Positions 15,769 to 25,556 of a stretch of DNA of 49,708 nt are shown here, piece after piece. A program made the position numbers and the translations under genes. Numbering within the stretch: the first letter of the stretch is position 1; every line of letters begins with the position of its first letter. Under the pieces are notes generated by a model, which did not search any database, was not told the DNA's origin, and worked only from the letters and a program-made list of their open reading frames with translations. This DNA is from an uncultured Bacteroidales bacterium (lineage in GTDB: Bacteria > Bacteroidota > Bacteroidia > Bacteroidales > Paludibacteraceae). The stretch lies in contig CAKVBV010000007.1 in assembly GCA_934725535.1 (NCBI GenBank), forward strand, positions 1 to 49,708. Reading direction: 5' to 3'.

Positions 15769-17952
15769 ATGACAAGACATGAACAACTGATAGAGGCACT
15801 CCAACATAACTTTGGATTTGACTCGTTTAAGGGAAACCAGGAAGCCATCATCAACAACCTGATGGACGGGAACGACACATTCGTACTGATGCCGACCGGC
15901 GGGGGCAAAAGCCTCTGCTACCAGTTGCCGTCGCTGATGATGGACGGCGTGGCAATCGTCATCAGTCCGCTGATAGCGTTGATGAAGAACCAAGTGGACG
16001 CCATGCGCAACTTCTCGGAAGAAGACGGCGTGGCACACTTCATCAACTCGTCGCTGTCACGGCCTGAGATACACGCGGTGAAAGAGGACATACTGGCGGG
16101 GAAGACGAAGTTGCTGTATGTGGCTCCCGAGAGTCTGACGAAAGACGAGAATGTGGACTTCCTGAAAGGCGTGAAGATTTCGTTCTACGCCGTGGACGAG
16201 GCACACTGTATCTCGGAATGGGGACACGACTTCCGCCCCGAATACAGGCGTATCCACCCGATTGTGGAGCGGATAGGGAAGGCTCCCATCATCGCGCTGA
16301 CCGCAACCGCCACCCCAAAAGTGCAGCACGATATACAGAAGAACCTCGATATGCTGGACGCGAAAGTGTTCAAATCGTCGTTCAACCGTCCGAACCTATA
16401 TTATGAGGTGCGGCAGAAGACCGAGAGCGTGGACAAGGACGTAATAAAATTCATCCGCAGTATGGAGGGAAAATCGGGCATTGTGTATTGCCTGAGCCGA
16501 AAGACCGTGGAGGACCTCGCGGCGACACTGAAAGTGAACAATATCACCGCCCTACCCTATCACGCGGGCATGGACGCCGCCACGAGAAGCGCGAACCAAG
16601 ACGCATTCCTGATGGAGAAAGTGCAGGTGATTGTGGCGACGATTGCGTTCGGAATGGGTATTGACAAGCCCGATGTGCGGTTTGTGATACACTATGACAT
16701 TCCGAAGTCGCTGGAAGGCTACTATCAGGAGACGGGTCGTGCGGGACGCGACGGCGGCGAGGGGCAGTGCATTTGCTTCTATTCGCCCAAGGATATTGAG
16801 CGTCTGCGGAGGTTCCAACAGGGCAAACCCGTTGCAGAACAGGAGATTAGCAACCAGTTGCTGTTTGAGACCCAGTCATACGCCGAGTCGCCGCTGTGCC
16901 GACGGAAATTGCTGCTGCACTACTTCGGCGAGGAATACGAGCAGGAGAACTGCGGGAACTGCGACAACTGCCGCAAGAAATACCGCATGATGGACGCGAC
17001 GGAGTTGCTGGGCATCATATTGGAGACCATACAACAGTTGAACGAGAAGTTCCATACGGAGCATATCGTGGACATCATCAAGGGCAACGAGACCGCCGCC
17101 GTGCTGTCGTACAAACACAACGAGTTGGAGAACTTCGGTGCGGGCGAGGACGAGGACGAATCGACGTTGCACGCCATCATCCGGCAGGCGATGCTGGTGG
17201 GGTACCTGAAGAAAGACATCGAGAGTTACGGCGACCTGAAACTGACCAACGAGGGGCGTAAGTTCCTGAAACGGCCGGTGAAGTTCGAGGTGCCGATAGA
17301 GGCCGGCGAGGACGATGAGGACGGCGAGATGGAGGCAGGTATGGCGACGTGCGCTGCCGCAGATGATGTGCTGTTTTCGATACTGAAAGACCTGCGCAAG
17401 AAACTGAGCAAGAAACTGAATGTACCGCCGTTTGTGATATTCCAAGACGCAAGTCTGGAGTCGATGGCGACGTCATACCCCATCACGACCGAGGAGTTGC
17501 AGAACATGCCGGGCGTGGGTGCGGGCAAGGCGAAACGGTACGGCGAGGAGTTTTTGCGGGTGATAAAAGAGTACGTGGAGGAGAATGATATAATCCGCCC
17601 CGAAGACCTGCGGATACGCTCGACGGCAAAGAACTCGGCAAGGAAGATTTCGATTATCCAAGCCATAGACAGGCGCGTGGATTTGGACGACTTGGCAGAG
17701 CGTCTGGGTATGTCGATGGAAGAGATGCTGAACGAGATAGAGTCGATAGTGTATTCGGGTACAAGGCTGAATATCAAGTACTTTATCGACGAAGTGGTGG
17801 ACCCCGACGAGGAGGAAGATATATACAACTATTTCCGTCATGCCGAGAATGACAACATCAAACAGGCGATGGAGACGCTTGGCGAGGACGACTATGACGA
17901 GATAAATGTGAGGTTGGTGAGGGTGCAGTTTCATAGTGATTTGGGGAATTAA
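15769..17952 (+). CDS. recQ: ATP-dependent DNA helicase RecQ
   Basis: The 727-residue superfamily 2 helicase unwinds DNA 3' to 5' in recombination and fork repair. Motifs are in order: FGFDSFKGNQEAI (motif 0), MPTGGGKSLCYQLP (Walker A), DEAHCISEWGHDFRPEY (DExH and aromatic loop), ALTATA, GIVYCLSRKTVE, ATIAFGMGIDKPDVR and QETGRAGRDG. A zinc site follows (CRRKLLLHYFGE...CGNCDNC), then a winged helix and an HRDC domain (residues about 530-610). A C-terminal extension of about 100 residues, acidic and helix-turn-helix-like, makes it longer than E. coli RecQ, as is common in this phylum. It opens the housekeeping block. Confidence 0.97.
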   Translation: MTRHEQLIEALQHNFGFDSFKGNQEAIINNLMDGNDTFVLMPTGGGKSLCYQLPSLMMDGVAIVISPLIALMKNQVDAMRNFSEEDGVAHFINSSLSRPEIHAVKEDILAGKTKLLYVAPESLTKDENVDFLKGVKISFYAVDEAHCISEWGHDFRPEYRRIHPIVERIGKAPIIALTATATPKVQHDIQKNLDMLDAKVFKSSFNRPNLYYEVRQKTESVDKDVIKFIRSMEGKSGIVYCLSRKTVEDLAATLKVNNITALPYHAGMDAATRSANQDAFLMEKVQVIVATIAFGMGIDKPDVRFVIHYDIPKSLEGYYQETGRAGRDGGEGQCICFYSPKDIERLRRFQQGKPVAEQEISNQLLFETQSYAESPLCRRKLLLHYFGEEYEQENCGNCDNCRKKYRMMDATELLGIILETIQQLNEKFHTEHIVDIIKGNETAAVLSYKHNELENFGAGEDEDESTLHAIIRQAMLVGYLKKDIESYGDLKLTNEGRKFLKRPVKFEVPIEAGEDDEDGEMEAGMATCAAADDVLFSILKDLRKKLSKKLNVPPFVIFQDASLESMATSYPITTEELQNMPGVGAGKAKRYGEEFLRVIKEYVEENDIIRPEDLRIRSTAKNSARKISIIQAIDRRVDLDDLAERLGMSMEEMLNEIESIVYSGTRLNIKYFIDEVVDPDEEEDIYNYFRHAENDNIKQAMETLGEDDYDEINVRLVRVQFHSDLGN

Positions 17953-17953
17953 G

Positions 17954-17981
17954 AATGCGCAATGCGTAATGCACAATGCGT
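17954..17981. repeat. Four 7-base tandem repeats
   Basis: AATGCGC, AATGCGT, AATGCAC and AATGCGT follow each other, then AATGTAATG leads into the rimO start. The array fills the gap after recQ. It creates an upstream in-frame ATG at 17976 that would encode Met-Arg-Asn-Val from the repeat itself, so I prefer the ATG at 17988. Confidence 0.75.
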
Positions 17982-17987
17982 AATGTA

Positions 17988-19304
17988 ATGAAAGAAAAGG
18001 AGATAGATATAATCACGTTGGGTTGCTCGAAGAACCTTGTGGACGCGGAGCGACTGATGCATCAATTGGAGTTGGCGGGGTATCGGTGTGTGCATGACTC
18101 GGCGCATCCGCATGGGGAGATTGCTATTATCAATACGTGCGGTTTTATCGGCGATGCCAAAGAGGAGAGCATCAACACCATTCTGCAGTTTGCGCAGCGG
18201 AAACAGCAAGGGAAATTGCGGAAACTGTATGTGATGGGGTGCTTGTCGCAACGGTATCTGACTGATTTACAAGACGAACTGCCCGAAGTGGACGGGTGGT
18301 ATGGCAAGTTTGACTACACGGGGATTGTGGATTTGCTGACAAAAGAATTGCCCGCGAGCGAGGGCATGAGTTGTGCGCCCTACGAGCGCAGTATCACCAC
18401 GCCGCGGCACTACACCTATATAAAAATAGCAGAGGGGTGTAACCGGTTCTGTTCGTATTGCGCGATACCGCTGATTACAGGACGTTACACCTCGCGTCCG
18501 CTGGAGGAGATACTGGACGAGGTGCGCTGGTTGGTGGGGAAAGGCGTGAAGGAGTTTAACGTGATTGCGCAGGACTTGTCGAGTTACGGATTAGACCTAT
18601 ATAAGGAGCACCGGTTGGCGCAGTTGGTCGATGAAATGGCGCAGATTGAGGGAGTGGAATGGATTCGGTTGCACTATGCCTACCCGACAGACTTTCCGAT
18701 GGACCTGCTGCCCGTAATGGCCAAGCACGAGAACGTGTGCAAGTACTTGGATATTGCGTTGCAACATTGCTCGGACCATGTATTGGGACTGATGCGGCGG
18801 CATATCACCCGCGCCGAACAGGACGCGCTGATAGCAAGGATTCGGCGGGAAGTGCCCGGGATTTGTATTCGGACAACCCTGCTGGTAGGGCACCCAGGGG
18901 AGACAGAAGAGGATTTCAAGGAGTTGTGCGAGTGGGTACAAGAGATGCGATTTGACCGCATGGGCGCGTTTGCGTACAGCGACGAGGAGGGGACTTATGC
19001 CAGCAAGCACTACAAAGACGACATCCCGCAAGAGGAGAAAGAGCGCAGAGTGGCAGAGGTGATGGGGCTGCAACAGTCGATTTCATCAGAGTTGCTGGGG
19101 CGAATGGTGGAGACACAACAGCGTGTAATCATCGACCGCAAAGAGGACAACTACTACGTGGGGCGCACGCAATACGACTCGCCCGAAGTGGACTGCGAGG
19201 TGCTGATTGACGCCGATGAATGCGGGAAAAGATTGAGAATAGGAGAGTTTTATACCGTTACCATAACCCGAAGCGAGGATTTTGACCTCTACGCAAGAAT
19301 ATGA
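17988..19304 (+). CDS. rimO: Ribosomal protein S12 methylthiotransferase RimO
   Basis: The 438-residue radical-SAM enzyme methylthiolates the conserved Asp of ribosomal protein S12. The N-terminal domain binds a second FeS cluster through Cys in ITLGCSKN, NTCGFI and VMGCLSQRY. The radical-SAM motif is CNRFCSYCAIPLITG near residue 150. RTTLLVGHPGETEEDF and GAFAYSDEEGT are diagnostic of RimO rather than MiaB. A TRAM domain follows (about 365-438). The start at 17988 avoids residues encoded by the preceding repeat. Its stop overlaps the start of the HU gene by four bases. Confidence 0.96.
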   Translation: MKEKEIDIITLGCSKNLVDAERLMHQLELAGYRCVHDSAHPHGEIAIINTCGFIGDAKEESINTILQFAQRKQQGKLRKLYVMGCLSQRYLTDLQDELPEVDGWYGKFDYTGIVDLLTKELPASEGMSCAPYERSITTPRHYTYIKIAEGCNRFCSYCAIPLITGRYTSRPLEEILDEVRWLVGKGVKEFNVIAQDLSSYGLDLYKEHRLAQLVDEMAQIEGVEWIRLHYAYPTDFPMDLLPVMAKHENVCKYLDIALQHCSDHVLGLMRRHITRAEQDALIARIRREVPGICIRTTLLVGHPGETEEDFKELCEWVQEMRFDRMGAFAYSDEEGTYASKHYKDDIPQEEKERRVAEVMGLQQSISSELLGRMVETQQRVIIDRKEDNYYVGRTQYDSPEVDCEVLIDADECGKRLRIGEFYTVTITRSEDFDLYARI

Positions 19305-19579
19305 CGACGAGAGAATTGATTAGCGAGATTGCGGGTCGCACGAAAATGACCAAGACGCAGACGGAAGACCTGATGAATGCGACCGTGGCAGTGCTGCAGA
19401 AGAACCTGCTGGCAGGCACGAGTGTGCAGTTGCAGAACTTCGGCACGTTGGAAATGAAACGCCGCGGGGCACGTACCGTGGTGCTGCCGAAGACAGGGGA
19501 GCGCACCACCGTACCCGAGAAGATGCAACTGACATTCAAACCGTATCAGGCTGTGAAAGAGCAACTTAAAAACGTATAA
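19301..19579 (+). CDS. HU/IHF-family DNA-binding protein
   Basis: The 92-residue protein is a full-length HU/IHF-fold subunit. It starts with MTTRELISEIAGRTKMTKTQTEDLMNATVAVL (helices 1 and 2, quoted in part), followed by VQLQNFGTLEMKRRGARTVVLPKTGERTTVPEKMQLTFKP, which forms the beta arms and saddle. The arm proline of HU-type proteins appears as LPKTGER. It should bend and coat DNA as a dimer. It is translationally coupled to rimO and followed 4 bases later by the HU-LysM gene. The two HU-fold proteins could form heterodimers. Confidence 0.92.
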   Translation: MTTRELISEIAGRTKMTKTQTEDLMNATVAVLQKNLLAGTSVQLQNFGTLEMKRRGARTVVLPKTGERTTVPEKMQLTFKPYQAVKEQLKNV

Positions 19580-19582
19580 GCC

Positions 19583-20716
19583 ATGGCAGAGGACAAGATG
19601 ACATGGGCAGAGTTGCGACGTGCAGTAGCCCAAACAGCCAATACCGATGATAACAGGACGGGGCAGTTTTTGGATGCCTTGTTGGAAAGCATTATGGAGG
19701 GGCTACAGACAGACAAACAGGTGAAGATAAAAGGATTAGGGACGTTTGCCGTGAAGCAGGTGGCACCGCGCAGGAGTGTGAATATCTCGACAGGTGAGGC
19801 ATTTACGATAGAAGGATATAACAAACTGACATTCAATGCGGAATCGACACTCAAAGAGAGTGTGGAGAAGCGTATTGAGCGTCCGAAAACAGATGAGATT
19901 ATGGCAGACTTAGGGCAAGACCCAATGCGCAAATTGGGCGAACAAGCCGATGAAATCGTGGATATCTTGACGGATTTGGGGCAGAGTCCGAAGAAAAAGG
20001 AGGAGACTCAAATACCACCGACTCCCCCTACCCCCTCAAAGAGGGGGGAAACAGAAGAGATACAGACTCCCCCTACCCCTTCAGAGAGGGGGAATGCGGA
20101 AGTGGATACAAGTGTGGAGGAACAGGCTACAGATACAACGGAAACAAATGATAATGAACCAAGTACGCCTATTATGAAAGAGGATAAATCTACTAATATA
20201 TCAACTCCTCCGAGGGATGAGGAGTGTCCAAAAAAGGGTAAATGCGGCAGTGCATGGATTGGTTGGGCTGTGGCAGGTGTGCTGCTGATAGTGCTGATTG
20301 GCGGAGGTGTGTATTTCCGCAATGCAATACAACAGTGGTGGCAGTGTATGGGAGAGTGCCAGCCTGTGGCAGAGACCGAGGTCATAGAGGTGGTTGAGTC
20401 CGTTGAAATCGAGGAAAATAACGCGCCGGCAGTTGTTCCATTGGCAGAACAGCCACGCGAATATACCCGTTTCATCGGTACGGAGCGTGTGGGTTTCGGC
20501 AGTCGTTTGGCGTGGATTTCGTACAAATACTACGGGGTGAAGGACCTGTGGGTGTTCATTTACGAGGCAAACAGAGACCAGATAGAGAACCCTAATCATC
20601 TTGAGTACGGCAAGAAGATTCGTGTGCCGCTGCTGAGTGAGAAGTTGATGGACTTGTCCGACCCTGAGACGCGCCAACTGATTGATAATCTGCAAAAAGA
20701 ATACTTAGGCAAGTAA
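19583..20716 (+). CDS. Membrane protein with HU-like and LysM domains
   Basis: The 377-residue protein joins three parts. Residues about 5-100 are an HU-like DNA-binding domain (TWAELRRAVAQTANTDDNRTG..., KIKGLGTFAVKQVAPRRSVN). Residues about 100-220 are a low-complexity linker with two 15-residue repeats (TPPTPSERG-like). Residues about 222-247 form one transmembrane helix (WIGWAVAGVLLIVLIGGGVYF) preceded by Lys residues, so the N-terminus should be inside. Residues about 295-350 are a LysM domain (LAWISYKYYGVKDLWVFIYEANRD...YGKKIRVP) that would be periplasmic and bind peptidoglycan. Inferred role: tethering the nucleoid to the cell wall. The domains are visible; the function is not known to me. 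Confidence 0.85.
   Translation: MAEDKMTWAELRRAVAQTANTDDNRTGQFLDALLESIMEGLQTDKQVKIKGLGTFAVKQVAPRRSVNISTGEAFTIEGYNKLTFNAESTLKESVEKRIERPKTDEIMADLGQDPMRKLGEQADEIVDILTDLGQSPKKKEETQIPPTPPTPSKRGETEEIQTPPTPSERGNAEVDTSVEEQATDTTETNDNEPSTPIMKEDKSTNISTPPRDEECPKKGKCGSAWIGWAVAGVLLIVLIGGGVYFRNAIQQWWQCMGECQPVAETEVIEVVESVEIEENNAPAVVPLAEQPREYTRFIGTERVGFGSRLAWISYKYYGVKDLWVFIYEANRDQIENPNHLEYGKKIRVPLLSEKLMDLSDPETRQLIDNLQKEYLGK
20020..20094 (+). repeat. Two palindromic repeat units inside a coding region
   Basis: GACTCCCCCTACCCC, then TCAAAGAGGGGG or TCAGAGAGGGGG, occurs at 20020-20049 and 20065-20094, a 45-base period. Each copy has C-rich and G-rich arms that can pair. They are read in frame as Pro/Thr/Ser/Arg/Gly linker residues of the HU-LysM protein. 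Confidence 0.75.
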
Positions 20717-20717
20717 A

Positions 20718-23468
20718 TTGGCAGAAGACGTCATACATATTCAAGGTGCCCGTACGCACAACCTGAAGAATATCTCGGTGGATATTCCGCGCAACAAGTT
20801 GGTGGTGATTACGGGCGTGAGCGGTAGCGGCAAGTCGTCGCTGGCGTTTGACACGTTGTTTGCAGAGGGTCAACGCCGCTATGTGGAGAGTTTGAGCGCA
20901 TACGCGCGGCAGTTTCTCGGGCGTATGCAGAAGCCCGATGTGGACAGCATTGACGGTATTCCGCCCGCTATTGCCATTGAGCAGAAAGTGACAACGCGCA
21001 ATCCGCGTAGCACGGTGGGCACGGTCACGGAGATTTACGACTATATGAAACTATTGTTCGCGCGTGCGGGACACACCATTTCGCCAGTCAGCGGACAAGA
21101 GGTGAAGCGCCATACGGTGCAGGACGTAGTGGAGTGCCTAAGGCAGCAGGCAGTGGGTGCAAAAGTGCTGCTACTCTCCCCTATCATTACTGATAATCAG
21201 ACGCTTGCGGACAAGTTGAAGGTTTGGCAACAACAAGGATTCTCGCGTCTGTACCGCCTCAACGAAGACGGTAGCGGTGACACGTTGCGCATTAATTCCA
21301 CGACGCTGCAAAGTGCCGACCACACCTATTTATTAGTGGACCGCGTGGTGGCAGACGGCGAGCAGACGACACTGAACCGCTTTGCGGACTCCGTTCAAAC
21401 GGCGTTTTTTGAGGGGAAGGGCGAGTGCCGACTTATTGTTACTCCGCCCAACGCAGCGACAGAGGTGCACATATTTTCCGAGCGTTTCGAGGCAGACGGC
21501 ATCACGTTTGTGGAGCCATCGGAGCACCTGTTCGATTTTAACAACCCATTGGGTGCGTGCCCTACATGTGGCGGATTCGGCAACGTGATTGGCATTGACC
21601 CCGATTTGGTGGTGCCTGATAAGTCGCTGTCCGTATATGACGGCGCGATTGCCTGCTGGCGCGGCGAGAAGATGAGCCTGTGGAACGATGCCCTCGTTTA
21701 TAACGCGGACAAGTTCGATTTCCCTATCCACACGCCATTCTACGCCCTCACGCACGAGCAGAAACAACTGATTTGGACCGGGAATGAGTATTTTCACGGG
21801 CTCAACGACTTTTTCCGTGAGTTGGAGAGCAAGCAATATGCCAAGATTCAGTACCGCGTGATCCTCAGCCGGTATCGCGGGAAGGCTATTTGTCCTGATT
21901 GTGAAGGACTTAGGCTGCGCAAAGAGGCGCAATATGTGCAGGTGGGCGGCAAATCTATCACCGAACTTTGCCAGATGTCTATCAACGACCTCACGGTGTG
22001 GTTCAATAATCTGCAACTGACTGACAACGAGCAACTTGCTGTGCAGCAACTGCTTGTAGAGATACGTTCACGCCTCCAGTTTATGGAAGACGTGGGATTG
22101 AGTTACCTGACTCTCAACCGCACATCCGCCACATTGTCGGGCGGCGAGAGCCAGCGTATCACATTGGCTAAGTCGTTGGGTAGCAGCCTTGTAGGGTCAT
22201 TGTACGTGTTGGACGAGCCCAGCATCGGGCTTCACCCGCGCGACACACACAGGCTGATTCACGTGCTGAAAGAACTGCGCGACCTCGGCAACACCATCGT
22301 GGTGGTGGAGCACGACGAAGAGATACAACGCGCCGCCGATTACATCATTGAGATTGGTCCTGCGGCAGGCAGAAATGGCGGCGAAGTGGTGTATGCCGGT
22401 CCGCCAAAAATGGACGAGTACACCTACTCCATCCCCACCTACCGCCGTCCGTGGAACAACTATATCGAGGTGGTCGGCGCGTCTGAAAACAACCTCAAAA
22501 ACATTGATGTGCGCTTCCCACTCAACGTGATGACCGTGGTTACCGGCGTGAGCGGCAGCGGCAAGTCGTCGTTGGTGAGCAAGGTGCTCTACCCTGCCCT
22601 GAAAAAGCACTACGGCGGCATCGCCGAGCGCACAGGCGACTTCGGTAGCCTTCGCGGCAGTCTGCACCTGCTGCAAAACGTGGAGTACGTGGACCAGAAT
22701 CCGCTCTCCAAGTCTTCGCGTTCAAACCCCGTCACCTACCTCAAGGCGTACGACGAAATACGACGGCTGTTTGCCGACCAGCAACTCAGCCGACAGATGG
22801 GTTTCACGCCTGCACATTTCTCGTTCAACACCCCGGGCGGGCGGTGCGAGGAGTGCCAAGGCGAGGGCACCATCACCATTGAGATGCAGTTTATGGCGGA
22901 CATCACTATGGTCTGCGACCAGTGCCACGGCAAGCGGTTCAAACAGGATATTCTGGATGTCCTCTATCGCGGCAAAAACATCTACGACGTACTGGAAATG
23001 ACTGTCAACCAAGCCATTGACTTCTTCTCGGAAGACCCTGCGTGCAAGAAGATTGTCGCCCGTCTCAAGCCCTTGCAGGACGTCGGCATCGGTTACGTGA
23101 AACTCGGGCAACCGGGTAGCACCCTCTCCGGCGGCGAAAGCCAGCGCGTGAAGTTGGCATCGTTCCTCGCGCAAGAGAATGCCACCCCCACCTTATTTAT
23201 ATTCGACGAACCCACCACAGGTCTCCACCACCGTGATATTGACGTGCTGCTCAGCGCGTTGAATGCCCTCATCAGCCGCGGACACACCGTACTTATCATT
23301 GAGCACAACCCGATGGTCATCCTTGCGGCAGACCATGTCATTGACCTCGGCAAGGAGGGCGGCGACGAGGGCGGGCACATCGTGGCAGAGGGCACGCCCG
23401 AACAAATCATGCAATGCCCCGACAGTCATACGGGGCAGGCTTTGCGAGACATAATTACACACACATAA
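20718..23468 (+). CDS. uvrA: Excinuclease ABC subunit A (UvrA)
   Basis: The 916-residue protein is the DNA-damage recognition ATPase of nucleotide excision repair. It starts at TTG (20718), directly after the preceding stop, giving a start followed by AEDVIHIQGARTHNLKNI, typical of UvrA. There are two ABC ATPases: Walker A GVSGSGKSSLAFDTLFAEGQRR near residue 33 (quoted in part) and GVSGSGKSSLV near residue 615. Signatures are LSGGESQRITLAKSLGS and LSGGESQRVKLASFL. Zinc modules use CPTCGGFGNV...CPDCEG and CEECQGEG...CDQCHGKRF. The length is normal. No ATG-based start fits the conserved N-terminus, so TTG is preferred. Confidence 0.97.
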   Translation: MAEDVIHIQGARTHNLKNISVDIPRNKLVVITGVSGSGKSSLAFDTLFAEGQRRYVESLSAYARQFLGRMQKPDVDSIDGIPPAIAIEQKVTTRNPRSTVGTVTEIYDYMKLLFARAGHTISPVSGQEVKRHTVQDVVECLRQQAVGAKVLLLSPIITDNQTLADKLKVWQQQGFSRLYRLNEDGSGDTLRINSTTLQSADHTYLLVDRVVADGEQTTLNRFADSVQTAFFEGKGECRLIVTPPNAATEVHIFSERFEADGITFVEPSEHLFDFNNPLGACPTCGGFGNVIGIDPDLVVPDKSLSVYDGAIACWRGEKMSLWNDALVYNADKFDFPIHTPFYALTHEQKQLIWTGNEYFHGLNDFFRELESKQYAKIQYRVILSRYRGKAICPDCEGLRLRKEAQYVQVGGKSITELCQMSINDLTVWFNNLQLTDNEQLAVQQLLVEIRSRLQFMEDVGLSYLTLNRTSATLSGGESQRITLAKSLGSSLVGSLYVLDEPSIGLHPRDTHRLIHVLKELRDLGNTIVVVEHDEEIQRAADYIIEIGPAAGRNGGEVVYAGPPKMDEYTYSIPTYRRPWNNYIEVVGASENNLKNIDVRFPLNVMTVVTGVSGSGKSSLVSKVLYPALKKHYGGIAERTGDFGSLRGSLHLLQNVEYVDQNPLSKSSRSNPVTYLKAYDEIRRLFADQQLSRQMGFTPAHFSFNTPGGRCEECQGEGTITIEMQFMADITMVCDQCHGKRFKQDILDVLYRGKNIYDVLEMTVNQAIDFFSEDPACKKIVARLKPLQDVGIGYVKLGQPGSTLSGGESQRVKLASFLAQENATPTLFIFDEPTTGLHHRDIDVLLSALNALISRGHTVLIIEHNPMVILAADHVIDLGKEGGDEGGHIVAEGTPEQIMQCPDSHTGQALRDIITHT

Positions 23469-23476
23469 ATAACAAC

Positions 23477-25474
<1,998 letters not shown>

Positions 25475-25483
25475 ACCACACAG

Positions 25484-25549
25484 CCGACCCGCTACCGACC
25501 CGCGATAGACCCGCGACAAATCGTACATCGTAAATTCGTAAATCGTACA
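25484..25549. repeat. Degenerate 11-base tandem array before the ABC-F gene
   Basis: The units CCGACCCGCTA, CCGACCCGCGA and TAGACCCGCGA are followed, in the same 11-base phase, by CAAATCGTACA, TCGTAAATTCG and TAAATCGTACA. The array fills almost all of the 82-base gap between the dehydratase and ABC-F genes. Confidence 0.65.
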
Positions 25550-25556
25550 TAATTGA

